64,000 nucleotides of DNA from Sipunculus nudus (lineage: Eukaryota; Annelida; Sipuncula; Golfingiida; Sipunculidae). The stretch spans positions 64,007,453 to 64,071,452 of the forward strand of contig CM049311.1 in the NCBI GenBank assembly GCA_026874595.1, in the 5' to 3' direction. The notes beneath the pieces were generated by a model. It was not told the DNA's origin, searched no databases, and saw only the letters and a program-made list of their open reading frames with translations. Position 1 is the stretch's first letter, and each line of letters starts with the position of its first letter. A program made the position numbers and the translations under genes. This document shows positions 10,870 through 22,792 of this stretch, piece after piece.

Positions 10870-11210
10870 TCTGGGGAAGTTTGATGTATTGGCCTGATAT
10901 TTTGACCTGTCTATGCATCTTTGATGGTATTCTGATTTACAAGACAGGTGATGCCACCTACATTGACTTTTGCAGTGTATCCGCCTGCTTATTTCTACAG
11001 AGGAATTTGATACATCAGCGTAAAATTGGGCATGTTTATACATTTCGGATAGCTTTATAGTGTACAAGACTGGTGGCGCCACCTACAATAATTTTTGCAC
11101 AGTGAATGGCCCTGCTTATTTCACAGATTGGGGTTTGACATATCAGTTTGACATTGGGCATATGTATATATCTCTTCGTTGTATACAAGACTGGTGGTGT
11201 TAGCTTAAAT
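10870..11210 (+). repeat. Isolated monomers of the GGTGGCGCCACC satellite
   Basis: Two to three diverged monomers, with junctions GGTGATGCCACCTAC (near 10,946), GGTGGCGCCACCTAC (near 11,071) and TGGTGGTGTTAG (near 11,190), about 120-125 bp apart. They share GATACATCAGCGTAAAATTG-type cores with the array at 12.45-13.74 kb. Confidence 0.5.
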
Positions 11211-11639
11211 CATTGTATCCGCAAAAACAGAGTTTTGTGGATACTATGTTTTCAGTCGGATGCCGCTGCCACTGCGACCGCCACTACCGCATAGGTTTCC
11301 CGAGAACTCCTACATAACCACTTGGCAAATTTTTTTTAAATTCGGAATTATCATCGGGTCACATGTGAACTGCTGCACCCTCATTTTTGGTTGACCTCTG
11401 ACCTTTCCTCTCTGCCCAGCATCAATTTGTGCGTCTATTTCCAAACATAAACCCACATATCTCGGGAACTATTTGATCGATCAGGCTAAAAATTTTGTAC
11501 AAATGTACCCCTTGGATAGCTTTATAACATACATTAACAAGTGGCCCATGGGCCATGACGCTCAGTTGAATTCAAGGAATGTTGAACAATGAGCAAAATG
11601 ACTGCCAGAGTGCAAACAAATCATGAATATTGTGAAGAG

Positions 11640-12355
11640 TCCTTAGAAATGGGTTTCAGTGGGCTTTTGGACAGATGACAACTTCATTTGAAGGTCTCAT
11701 AAATCGAAAAAAAATGCGTAAAAATTTGAAAAAATACAGGTAGTGCCACCAGTCTGCAGGAACTGATGAAACACTTCATGATCAATATTCATGCAAAAAA
11801 TCATGGTGATCAATGCAGTAGTTATTCAGATACTTTAGCTTTTGTATCAAATTTTGCATTATTCTGGGGGGGGGGGGGGTACATTGGAGCCCCATAGCTT
11901 AAAGGATATGGGTAACAGAGACCTTAATTCAGGTTTTCAAGGAGATTTTTCATAGATCTCCCAGGATATTAAGTTTGAAGATTCCAGGTCCAGTGGTTAC
12001 GATTTGTGCCCTGTTAACAGATGACAGTTTCATTGCAGGTTTGAAAAAAAGAGAAAAAAATTCGTAAAAATTGGAAAAAATACAGGTGACGCCACCAGTC
12101 TGCAGGAAGGGATGGAACATCCCATGATCAATATTCATGCAAAAAATCATGGGGATCAATGCAGTAGTTATTCAGATACTTGAGCTTTTGTATCAAATTT
12201 TGCATTATTCTGGGGGGTACTTCGGAGCCCCATAGCTCGAAGAATATGGGTAACAGAGACCTAATTTCAGGTTTCCAAGGAGATTTTTTATGGACCTCCC
12301 AGGATACCAATAGAAGATTCCAGGTACAGCGGTTACGATTTGTGCCCTGTTAACG
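11640..12355 (+). repeat. Two-copy ~345-bp tandem repeat
   Basis: Landmarks recur about 335-347 bp apart: GCCACCAGTCTGCAGGAA (about 11,747 and 12,094), ATCAATATTCATGCAAAAAA (about 11,780 and 12,127), GATTTGTGCCCTGTTAAC (about 12,000 and 12,336). Copy 1 has a 14-G run where copy 2 has six Gs. Confidence 0.65.
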
Positions 12356-12448
12356 GACGGCCGGACAGACGGCCGGACGGCCGGACGGACGACGGACAAA
12401 GAGTGATCGCTATAGCTCAGATGACTTTCAGTCAGCTGAGCTAAAAAT

Positions 12449-13740
12449 GGTTGCGCCACCTGCAACCATTTTTGCACAGTGTCCATCTGTTCATCTGCCT
12501 TGGGATAAAATCACTCATATCTCTGCATTAGTTGGACTTATCCACCTGAAATTTTGCATGTGTATACATCCTTGACAGCTTTCTTGATTTTATGACAGGT
12601 GGCGCCTCCTACTTTCACGTTTAAGCTGCAGACATCCAACCCCATATCTCTGGAACCGTTTGACCAGTTGGGCCAAAATTTTGCATGAGTATAGCTCTTT
12701 ATCATACGCAAAAAAGGTGGCGCCACCTGCAACCATTTTTGCACAGCGTCCGTCTGTTTGTTTGCCATGGGAAAAATTCACATATCTCGGCAGTTGTTTC
12801 ACATATCTGCCTAAAATTTTGCAGGTTCATACATCTTGAAAAGTTTTCTGGATTTTGTGGCAGGTGGAACCACCTACATTTATGTATACGCTGCAGACAT
12901 TCAGGCTTATATCTCAGGACTGGTTTGACATATCCCCCTGAAATTTTGCTTGTGTATTGATCTTACCAAGCATTTCATCATATACAAAACTGGTGGCGCC
13001 ACCTGCAACCATTTTTGCACAGCGTCCATTTGTTCATCTGCCTTGGGATAAAATTACTCATATCTCGACGGTGGTTTGACTTATCCAAATAAAATTTTGC
13101 AGGTTTATACATCCTTAACAGCTTTCTTGATTTTATGACAGGTGGCGCCACCTATATTCACATTTATGCTGCAGACATCCAAGCTCATATCTCAGGAACC
13201 ATTTGACAGATTGGGCAAAAATTTTGCATGTTTATAGATCTCGCATAGCTCTTAATCATACGCAAAAAAGGTGGCGACCGTTTTTGCACAACGTTCTTCT
13301 GTTTGTTTGCCGTATGATAAAATCACTTATATCTCGGCAGTGGTACGATATATCTGCCTAAAATTTTGCAGGTTTATACATCTGGGATAGCTTTCTGGAT
13401 TTTGTTGCAGGTGGCGCCACCTACATTTATGTATACGCTGTAGACATTCAGGCTTATATCTCAGGACTGGTTTGACATATCTCCCTGAAATTCTGCATGT
13501 GTATAGATCTCAGATAGCTTTTAATCATACACAAAATTTGTGGCGCCACCTGCCACAATTTTTGCACAGCGCTCTTCTGTTTGTCTGCTGTGGGATAAAA
13601 TCACTCATATACAAGTAGTGGTTTCAATTATCTGCCTAAAATTTTGCATATGTATACAACTTTGACAGCTTTCTGGATTTTGTGGTAGGTGGCGCAACCT
13701 ACACACACATTTCAGCTGCAGACATCCAGGCTATTATGCA
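12449..13740 (+). repeat. Higher-order satellite array, ~272-bp unit of two monomers
   Basis: The palindrome GGTGGCGCCACC or a near copy marks junctions at about 12,449, 12,599, 12,716, 12,863, 12,992, 13,141, 13,270, 13,410, 13,540 and 13,688. Spacing alternates between roughly 140-150 and 117-130 bp. One junction type is followed by TGCAACCATTTTTGCACAG, the other by TACATT..GCTGCAGACATCC. So two related monomers (A and B) alternate in about 4.7 units. Monomers share GGTTTGACATATCxxCCT and AAATTTTGCA cores. No conserved reading frame is seen. Confidence 0.7.
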
Positions 13741-13979
13741 ACACACCTCACTCTGTTTCCCCTTGCCACTCAATCCATGCCTCACTTCGCCCGTCCCACT
13801 CTGATTTTGGCAGATACAGGTAGTCGCTTGTTGACTACTCGTATTCTAGTTTTTGTGTTGTGTGCACCCATGCCAGAATTTCAGCAGTGATGTTTGTTTG
13901 TTTCTTGTTCTAAGTGTTTAGTACTTGCATTCATATACATGTTTATGTAACACATGCATAGGCTTCGGAACCGGGGGGC

Positions 13980-14170
13980 GCGCCCCCCCCCCCCCCCCCC
14001 CCCCCCCACTTTTTGGTCCCAGGGGGCACCAGGGGGCAGAACTTCAGTAGAAGAACCCATGCATTTCCATTGCTCATGAGTCAACAAGATTCGTACCTAA
14101 CTATGCATTGAAAAAATACTGGGATGAGCAGTGCCGGTGGTGGTGGTGGTGGTGGGGGGGGGGGGTTATT
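13980..14170. repeat. Poly-C run and (GGT)n/poly-G microsatellites
   Basis: Poly-C at 13,983-14,007 and (GGT)n grading into poly-G at about 14,134-14,166. The GGAACCGGGGGGCGCGCC just before the poly-C recalls the poly-G end of the dispersed element at 22,361. Confidence 0.7.
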
Positions 14171-14886
14171 ATGATATTATGTGTCCTGTTGGAAATATAA
14201 TACTCTACAGAGAAGCTGAGACTCCGGGACCTGTTGGTCATCAAGACTGTTGTGTCTGGGGTGCTCACGCTGGTCAGGCAGATGATAAACTGGATGTACT
14301 TCAAGTGTTGACTTAATCGCTCATGGCTACATTTTAGGCGGCAGAGGTGGTAGTACGCACACCTCCTCCCCCAATTTTTTCATTGACCAAGGTTCCCGTA
14401 CTATATAAAAAAATTACACTTGCTATGCTAAAAAAAACATGCATACATAAACTTTATTCATAAAAAAGAGGGAGCAGGCAAGCAGTGTCACAGCTTCCTT
14501 CGCTGTCCACCATCAAAACCATGGGATATGATCACAGTGTTACTATAGTCAGGCCAGAGCCTCTGAGGCTGCCACTGCATGCAGAGAACCTGGGTCCTTA
14601 CACCCTGAAGTGTGAGACTGTCCACATCATGTAGGCCGGGCATCTTTGCTATTCATAAACTGTCTTGCTGGTCAGTCACAGTCACATTTACTGCCTGAAA
14701 TTAAAGCTTGAAAGACATGTCTACAGTCAGTGTGTATAGTGTTTTAATGGCATCTAGCAAAAAGCAGAAGGTATCTGACTTCTCGGTCAAATCTCAAGAT
14801 TCCACCTATAACCCAGTGAGGTATGTAAAATTATATTCTGTTCCTTTAAGTTTCTAAATTAATAAGCTATTAGTAAACTATAAGTT
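14170..14886. other. Intergenic, nothing recognised
   Basis: No exon, repeat or RNA feature is supported. Small ORFs at 14,101-14,316 read the microsatellite. Confidence 0.4.
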
Positions 14887-14889
14887 TTT

Positions 14890-14925
14890 AGCTCAGCTGA
14901 CTGTAAGTCATCTGAGCTATATAAC
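14890..14925 (+). repeat. Terminal hairpin of the AGCTCAGCTGACT element
   Basis: TTTTTAGCTCAGCTGACT, a short loop, then AGTCATCTGAGCTATA, the same terminus as at 60,957 and, reversed, at 12,414-12,442. A GTCC-rich block does not follow, so this is a solitary or truncated end. Confidence 0.55.
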
Positions 14926-15383
14926 CAGCTATGACCTTATAGCTGTCCTATGTTCTGCCACCAATTCCAGACGCTTGCAGTAACTCATTAAAGCAAATCG
15001 GAACCCTGAGCTCTGAGACCTGTGAAACTCAGATTAAATAGCATCTGACTATATATCCGGGGGGGGGGGGGGGAAGGGGGGGGGAGAAGAATAAATTTGT
15101 TTTCTATTTTTTCTACTCAAAGTATAACATTTGTCGGAAATAACATTTTTCACTGCTGTGCATGAAACTGCAGTTGCAACAAAATGTGTGCAAGTAACAT
15201 GTTTATTTGATATAAATGAGTGCTTTGACGCGATGATTTGGCCCTCCTACTTTTTCATGTAGGCAAACTTAATTGAAACTTTTTGGGAAAACTGGACTTC
15301 ACCAGATTGGCGTAAACAGTTTTCTTTTAATCAGCTCTTTAAATCAGTAACAAATTCACTCTAATTCTCACCCATAATAATTA

Positions 15384-15462
15384 CCTCCTCCGTTCGGGCG
15401 CTTTGTGCCCTCAGTACTTGGAGTACCATATATTGGTCACCTCTTGCCCCCCCCCCCCGCCA

Positions 15463-15545
<83 letters not shown>

Positions 15546-15600
15546 CCAGCAAAGGCTTTACCCCCCCCCCACCCACACACACACACACTTTTTAACCCAG
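15384..15600 (-). repeat. Fragment of the poly-G/(TA)n dispersed element
   Basis: CCTCCTCCGTTCGGGCGC and GCCCTCAGTACTTGGAGTAC are the reverse of 8,725-8,770, followed by poly-C, an interrupted (TA)n tract (15,464-15,546), poly-C and (CA)n. Confidence 0.6.
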
Positions 15601-16275
15601 TGGTGGAGGTAGGTGTGATCTTTCTGTGTGAAATTATGAAAGTTCCATTATTTGGATGGAAAATCAGTTGTATTTCTTCTCAGTCTACATGCCTCACATG
15701 AAAACAACTAACTTAATTTCTTAATTTAGTGTGTAAAGTAATATAGGTCATTACTGTGTAATTTTTACAGATAAGGAAATTGAATATAATGTAATTCATT
15801 TAAGTGAAAACAGTTGGAAATTTAGACTACTTGTATGCATAATTAATTTTTAAACTTATAACCTTATAGACAGGTCTGCTTTGGAATATATCAATATTTT
15901 TTGTATTGCTCAATGTTTAATTATATATGAGTGACATGTGTTCAGTTTTCTGTAAATTTTTTATCCATGGTAACATTTATTTGATAATTACAACTTAAAC
16001 TTCAAGTAAGTTTGAAAATGTTATATATCCTTTGCCTATTTGTTTCGAGCTTTATACCTTACACACCGATGGTGGAGTAAAATTAAAATCCCAGTAACGG
16101 ATCTGAAGTTTTTATTAAGATTTGGTGAAGACTATATTATGGTAGAAATATTATCAATTTGGGACACATGATTCTGTAAATTAAATAATTAATCAGTGTT
16201 TGTGTGGTGCAGCATGTGATTAAAAATAGGAAATTGGTCAAAATACTGCACTGAAAATGCATATTTTATGTTTTA

Positions 16276-16395
16276 TTTTTTCAAAATTTTCCAAACTGTG
16301 AGAGGGGGATACCCCCTCCCACACCCACCCCCTTTTGGGCGCTTACATTTGCACAATATGCCCCACATTTTCACTTTTAAAAAGCTCAAAAAACT

Positions 16396-16446
<51 letters not shown>

Positions 16447-16490
16447 GCCTATATACCCAAAGTGCGCCCCCCCCCCCCCCCCCCCCCCAC
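16276..16490 (-). repeat. Fragment of the poly-G/(TA)n dispersed element
   Basis: CAAAATTTTCCAAACTGTGA, GGGGGATACCCCC, then (TA)n at 16,399-16,444 and poly-C at about 16,466-16,487. Same block order as 24,340-24,486. Confidence 0.6.
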
Positions 16491-16499
16491 TTTTAAAAC

Positions 16500-17223
16500 T
16501 ATTCCGTAGCTATGACATGTTCTTGTTCTATGACATGCATGTTCAGCATTGAAGCATTATACCTGGTGTAATCTCATTGCACAGGTTCGCATTAGGCTGT
16601 AGGCCTTGGTTTTTTTTCACATTGAATTATCCCCAGACCCACCAATTTATCAACTTTAGGCCTACGCACACCAAATCAGCATATATGTGTGTGTGTGGTA
16701 TTATTCCGGTATAATATTAACATCCATCCACTGGCCTACAGAAGAATCAAGCACGCAAGTTACTGCAATAGTGATTATATGAACATGTATGTTAATACAC
16801 ACTGGGAATGTATCGAAGGTGCATGATTGTCATGTGATGCTGAATCAGCCGATTGGCCATCGGAATTTCTCTGTCCAGGGGTCATGTGCCGCATTGCACC
16901 ATCAGTGGTAAACAACTCCAAGGTGATGTAAATATAACGTCATTGTCGCCATAGTCCCGTACACACCGCCCATTTTGGCAGGTACCAGGAATGCTCATTT
17001 TCTTTAGGGGAAGCATTTGATTATATGTCAAATTACAAACTCTTTGTAAATATCATGATTTTATTGCAAAAACTTGGTATAAAGTTTAGCCAAGTCCTCG
17101 ACAGAGAATGGAATAGAATCGTTGGTTATGGTCTTTTATATATTCTTTATTTTTAAATCAGATAGGAATAATTTATTTTCGTTTTCACACGTCTCCCTAA
17201 TAAAATATTCGGACCACCAAAAC
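16500..17223. other. Intergenic, nothing recognised
   Basis: AT-rich sequence without supported features. Confidence 0.4.
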
Positions 17224-17720
17224 GAGGTCAGAGGTGTCAATATAAACTCGCAAAAACTGCTGTTTCGTCAGCACTCGTCGCAAGGCCAGGTCGCAAACGG
17301 GCGGTCTCGGCTGGCGGTGCTCACCCGCTTACTTCGAATCATGACAACCTTCAGCAAAGAGCCATACAAATAACGCTTACTTCGCCTTGGGCTTGCTTTC
17401 TAGCAAGTCCAACAAGAACCGGGGATAGTGTCATCACGGCAGATCTCCACCGAACCTTCACCACCCGGGCCGGACGAGGGACACCCCAAGCGGACGCGCT
17501 GCCACGGTAAGCACCGTGCTAAGCGTGGGGTAGAACTCTGAAGGCCCACCCAATGGTGTTCGTGCGGATGGGTGTTGAACTAACAAACCCCACCCCACGG
17601 GCTCTGTCGGGGAAAACACTGCTGCAAGAGGAAGGGAGGCTTCTGGAACGATCTGTATTATGTAGCAGCGACAGGAATTTGACCTCTAATCTGGAATGTA
17701 ATGTGGTACGCATGTGTGTG
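17224..17720 (+). promoter_or_regulatory. GC/CpG-rich block, candidate promoter or 5' exon
   Basis: This is one of the few stretches in the window rich in CG dinucleotides (for example GGGCGGTCTCGGCTGGCGG and CCGGGCCGGACGAGGG). It contains a good donor, GCCACG|GTAAGC, at 17,506/17,507. It could be an untranslated first exon of a plus-strand gene, for instance the ankyrin gene whose first recognised acceptor is at 29,354, but nothing links them directly. Confidence 0.25.
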
Positions 17721-18500
17721 GACTCCTAGCAAAGGGGGCGTTAACCAAGAGTTAAGTCAACGTGTTATCATAGATAAATATGTATACTTACATATCTGGC
17801 CAAAGGCGGTCACTACTTTTACTATACTCCACAAACATGCGGGGACATGAATAGATGTTTGACGCTATGTATTTATTTGGACAAATGACCGCGAGGGACT
17901 AAAATACAGAATTGTTAGAACATTCATAAATATATAGCTTATATTTTGATATCTAGGTGTATCAGAAGTTCTGCTATCACTTAATGAGCTATTTACAATA
18001 GTTTCTTCTATATATTTTAGATATCTGTATATTTACGTCTGCTTTCTATATGACTCTAATTATAATTACCAGTAAAACTGATTTTATAAGGTTTCCACAA
18101 TTGTGATAATGAAATATTCGCAGGTGCATGTGTGAAAACACATTTGCTCTAATCGCAGTATATGGGATTATTATGGAAGAGACCCAATTAAGCCGTTTCC
18201 GCTACATCATTATATGTAATATACATATATAATGTATAAAGATCTTTGTGTTGAAGAAATGGCGTTATGGGTTGTTTTCTTGCAAAACAACCCCACAAAT
18301 AGCGAATCGAGCAACGTGGGGGAAAATAATAGGCCTACTCCATATCTGAACCCGATGGTGTCATTTTTAACGGTTCTTTAGAGGGTTGTGCTTCATATTA
18401 TGATTTAACATATACTATATATAAAAGTTCATGCTACCGTTTCTATAAAATTGATTTGATTTTTTGGCTTATTTTACATAAATGTGACCTCCAGCTAACA
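17721..18500. other. Intergenic, nothing recognised
   Basis: AT-rich, no supported feature. Confidence 0.4.
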
Positions 18501-18511
18501 CCTGTCAGAAA

Positions 18512-18612
18512 AAATTATTATGACGCTTCACAGCATTATTATAACGCTTCTGCGAGGTAAAGTCCTGATAATGCTTCTGTGAGGATAAATTATTATAACG
18601 CTTCTGTGGCGA
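18512..18612 (+). repeat. Degenerate ~30-bp tandem repeat, about 4 units
   Basis: The core ATTATTATAACGCTTCTGTG recurs as ATTATTATGACGCTTC, ATTATTATAACGCTTC, CTGATAATGCTTCTG and ATTATTATAACGCTTC. Confidence 0.5.
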
Positions 18613-18978
18613 TTTTAAGTGTTTGTTTATTTACAAGCTGTAAGTTAACATGCACACGGCAGGAGTGTTAAATATGCGGAAGTTAAACGATCAACATTTC
18701 GGATAAACTTGTATAAGAATCTAAAACAATTTTTCAGTGAGGACAGAACACACAGTTGTCAATGTGACCTCTACATATATACATAATACAAATATTGGTT
18801 GCTTTAAAGGGTTCCGCTCTTGTAACATGTTTTCTGTTAATTGTTGTATTACCGGTATGTGTAATGTGTTTTGTGTGTAATGTGTTTTGTGTGTATTTGT
18901 TTTTGTATGTGCATTGTGCATGGTGTTTTAAATTAAGTTTTGTTCAAGTTGTCAGTAAAAAGATCCTGTCAACTCTAA

Positions 18979-19105
<127 letters not shown>

Positions 19106-19539
19106 TGACATGTGACTATGATACTCGAAGATAATGCATGTGCATGAGCATGCAAGTTTACCTATGATATACATATAGACTAGACCAGAGCGGTATGACT
19201 CTGAAGGAAAACAACACTGTAAATTCACTACAGTCTGTTTCACGGGATGTGACCCGATCATCAGGTGAATGTTGTTAAAATCATGATATATATATATAGC
19301 GTGTCGTAGCTTATATCTAAAAGCCTTAATATCCCTCTGTATATTAAATGTACATAACGTGCATGGACAACCTGCAAAAACGGTTGTAGGTGGCATTTTC
19401 AGTTTCATATATGAAAATAATAACCATCCAAGGTGGATGGACATCCAAAGTGATACATGCTGATACATTAAACCACTTTAAACCACTCCATGTTCAAAGT
19501 TTCACACGTAACTGATGCATTGATGAGCGCCGTGTAAAA

Positions 19540-19870
19540 CAATTGCAAATGGCGGTCGCAGTCTTGGTTACGAGATAAAGCTATCCAAGGTCTATACAGA
19601 CAAAATTTCATACTGATATGTCAAATCGTTCCCAAAGTTTGTGTGATTTTCACCAAAGTAAGGTGCACGGATGGCTGTCAAGCAAGAAAATCGCATTTCA
19701 CCAAAAGTTGAGGGTGCCAATTGAAAACGATTGCAAGTACTGCCATCAGTCTTGGTACGGGTACATAAGACATGCACAGTTTCAGGCCAGTGCATCAAAT
19801 CATTCCTGCGAACAGACACATTGATGGACATCACGCGAAGAAGTCTATAGGTGGCGCCACCAGTCTTTGT
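19540..19870 (-). repeat. Satellite-related monomers, reverse orientation
   Basis: On the minus strand this reads TTTGATGCACTGGCCTGAAA and similar, matching 10,870-10,890. It ends in GGTGGCGCCACCAGTCTTTG at 19,851, the same palindrome as in the array at 12.45-13.74 kb. At least two diverged monomers. Confidence 0.45.
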
Positions 19871-21093
19871 AAGGCCCCAGCTCCCATGAGGCCCTATAAT
19901 GTTTCAAGGTTTCGCAAAGATTCGCCTTGCACTTTCAGAGGAGTACTTTGAAAGACGAACAAGGGGGCGGCGGAACTAACGTAAAAAAATATCCTCGAAA
20001 CACCGTTTCTTTGGATACGATTGACCTCACCTCCAGAGCCTTATGCCCTGTCATCTTGACCTAATTATGCAAATTAGTACGCAAGTTACTATAGCTTTCA
20101 CTGGTTAAGCGTAGCACATTCTCCTTGTACAGCAATACCTACATCTATTGCATGCATGCGCCTACTTTGTTTTCTTCTCTGTCCTCATGGACTTTGATCA
20201 ACATCATAAATATTATCTCATGCAGTCTATGTCATTTAAATAGGCTATTACAATTGCTATAGAGCATATTCTAGGGTAATAATAAAAAATACTTTTATTA
20301 TATGCATATGAAAACAGTTTTTCATTTGACATGTGGAATTTACTTCCAGTATAATAAGTTCTTTAAAGTATTAATGGACACTTAAATCATGACGTCCCAA
20401 AGTACAATATCTTGTAAAATAAGAAATATAAACTTTTCCGACATTTATTAATTTCATCAATGCTCTACGTACATGTGTTTGGACAAGATCAGAACTGTTC
20501 ACCAGTTATTCAGATCGTTTTGGACATGCAATGTAAGATAAAATTTGCTCATTTATTTAATTTATCAATATTGACGTCGAGGACTCCAGGTATACCCTGA
20601 AGGTTCGCATCTCGGTTGGACGTGTTTATTTCGAATTTCCTTCAGGAAAAAAGGGAAAATTTTAAGTATACATTTGTTAACAAGTAAATGTGACAAAATG
20701 TTTGTCAAATGTATTAACACAAAAGTTAGATGTGTTTTTAACTGGTTTAATATGACCATTTGGCGTTTGCATGGGTAGGAAGTTGTCTGTATATATTGCA
20801 GGGACGGATTTAGAGCTTCCGCCCTTCTCGAATTAAAAATTTGGGAAGTAGAACAGAGGCGTATTTCGTATCACGTTGCAGTAAAACTTTCCCGGATTGT
20901 CCAGTGCAGCCAAAATTTTCAACGGTTTCTACACTGTGAGGGGAAACCCCTCCATATGAAGAAACCCCTTCCTTACCCGCTACTATCTGCACCCTCCCTC
21001 GTCTGCCGCGTTCTACAATCCCGCACCCGCCACTGTGTATTGCTTGAGGCGACCCCATGCACATACTTAGATATTAGACAGGCCTTATTTCAG
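19871..21093. other. Intergenic, one possible element end
   Basis: CAGGGACGGATTTAG at 20,801 resembles a hAT terminal repeat, but no partner end was found. A CTGTGAGGGGAAACCCCTCC block near 20,935 recalls the inner block of the dispersed element. Otherwise nothing is recognised. Confidence 0.3.
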
Positions 21094-21128
21094 GGGAGTG
21101 GAAATAAGGAATGCTTATTTCAACTCCC
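21094..21128. repeat. Palindromic hairpin GGGAGTGGAAATAAG
   Basis: GGGAGTGGAAATAAG, a 4-base loop, then CTTATTTCAACTCCC: a near-perfect 15-bp stem. The same stem occurs at 22,064. Confidence 0.6.
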
Positions 21129-22063
21129 CCTTGTGATAAAAGCTGGTAAAGTATCGAGTATTTTGGCAGTTTAAGTGACCAAAACTTTGGTGTTTATTCT
21201 TTTCAGTGATAAACATAGTTTAATATTTGCTATTCTTTACAAAATCCTCTCTCAAGTACTTCTATAGACACAACCGTTGACAGGGACAGCTTGGCCATTA
21301 GACAGTTACATATTTCTAGAAAAAGTTCTTTAAACAATTAGGTTTTTTCAGTTTTTATATTGAAATTGATTTTTATTTCAATGCATTTTACATCAAAGTT
21401 TAAAACAATAATGATTTGCAGAGTTATCCCTAACAATTATATTACAATTATGTGTGACAAAAAATTTAAAAGACATATAGATTTGTATTTTTTCTGCAGT
21501 GCCATTTTTCGGTCTAGTTGTTTAATCATTTAGAAAATTTATATATTTGGATCATGAGGACTAATTTAAAGTAGCACATGAAGAGTAAGAGATTTCAACA
21601 TTACTTGATAAACTGGCTGAGAGTCTAGACTCTCGGCACCCCATTAGTGAGCTCTGGTTTTGTGTCCATATGCTCAGAGCTCAGACTGGTGCAATCAACT
21701 CTTGGCTTAGAATACAAGGTATAGCCCAGACAGTTAAACTAGACTGGCACCTGTACCCTGGTAGGTTGTTTCAGTAATTTACCATACGACTGATTTCATC
21801 TTAAATATTTTCAGTGAGACTAATGTGGTGTCAAAATAGGTAAAAGTTATTAGCACTTTGATTAAAAGAAAAATTAAATTATAAATGTCAAATTGGGATT
21901 ATACTGATTAGATAGATATGCATCTCAAAGGTAAGCCTAATAACATTCATGTTTTATTTATATATACATCAGTGTTATCCTATGGAGTTGCTGTAAATGA
22001 ATATCTATTCTAACAAACCCTTATCTGTTCCATCTAACATCATGGGGCTTGGTAACTCCTAGA
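21129..22063. other. Sequence between two matching hairpins
   Basis: AT-rich, no coding or RNA feature recognised. It may be the interior of an element whose ends are the two hairpins. Confidence 0.35.
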
Positions 22064-22117
22064 GGGAGTGGAAATTAGCATCCCTTATTTCCACTCCCTG
22101 GGGGAGTGGAAATAAGC
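22064..22117. repeat. Palindromic hairpin GGGAGTGGAAATAAG, second locus
   Basis: GGGAGTGGAAATTAG, 4-base loop, CTTATTTCCACTCCC, followed at once by a third arm GGGAGTGGAAATAAGC. Confidence 0.6.
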
Positions 22118-22478
22118 ACTTCCTAAATATTATTCTCCATTAAACTAATCAAAATATATGTATTGGTTCAAAATGTCTACTCGTAACAGTTAAGGCTTAA
22201 CAGTTATGCCCTAACTAAAGGCGTAAAAATTGACCCGAGCATTTATATCTGGACGAATGTAAACACATTGATTCTAACCATTTGTTCATTATTTGAATTA
22301 TCACGATAAAGGGTTGTTTTTAAAGACATGAGTGATTATTTTGATGTATAATGTACATATGCGGCGAAACCGGGGGGGGGGGGGGGGGCCGCGTGGGCCG
22401 AGCCCCCCCCCCCCCCCCAACATAATGATGGGTATAAAAACATCCACTCTATTATTATTGGGTATTTGCACTCCCACG

Positions 22479-22509
<31 letters not shown>

Positions 22510-22792
22510 TCTTCCGCGCCCTCAGTACTTGGAGTACCATATATACAGGACCGCAGACTCCGGGATTTGAGGTGAAAAACAAAATACTGCAAAGTTGATA
22601 TTCTGTGTGAAAATTAATCCATTGCCAGACAAATAACAAATAATCTCCCCAGGGGCGGACTGGGAAGAAAAAAAGGCCCTGGAAATTTGAATGAAAGCGG
22701 CCCATGGCAGTTAAAATGAGACTAAACACATAAAATGCATATTTATTTTTATTGCAAGACTTAAATAAAATAACATTTGCATTTAGCAATCA

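Larger units (their letters stand above)
8940..12447 (-). mobile_element. Hairpin-ended repeat complex, minus orientation
   Basis: The right end is a hairpin at 12,414-12,442 (AGCTCAGATGACT, TTC, AGTCAGCTGAGCT), preceded by a GGACGGCC-rich block at about 12,353-12,400. Read on the minus strand this is the same terminus as the plus-oriented copies at 14,890 and 60,957. The body to the left is made of diverged tandem blocks. A second GTCGTGCGTCGTGC-rich stretch near 8,965-9,000 has the opposite polarity, so several insertions may be merged here and the left limit is uncertain. Confidence 0.5.

Noticed and set aside
13881-14087. 68-codon minus-strand ORF with poly-Gly
   Set aside because: Reads the poly-C run; not a gene.
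20801-20826. CAGGGACGGATTTAG as a hAT element end
   Set aside because: No matching opposite end or target duplication was found in the following 3 kb.
22301-22789. 162-codon minus-strand ORF
   Set aside because: It reads through poly-G, poly-C and (TA)n of the dispersed element and across the hAT border, so it has no evolutionary unity.
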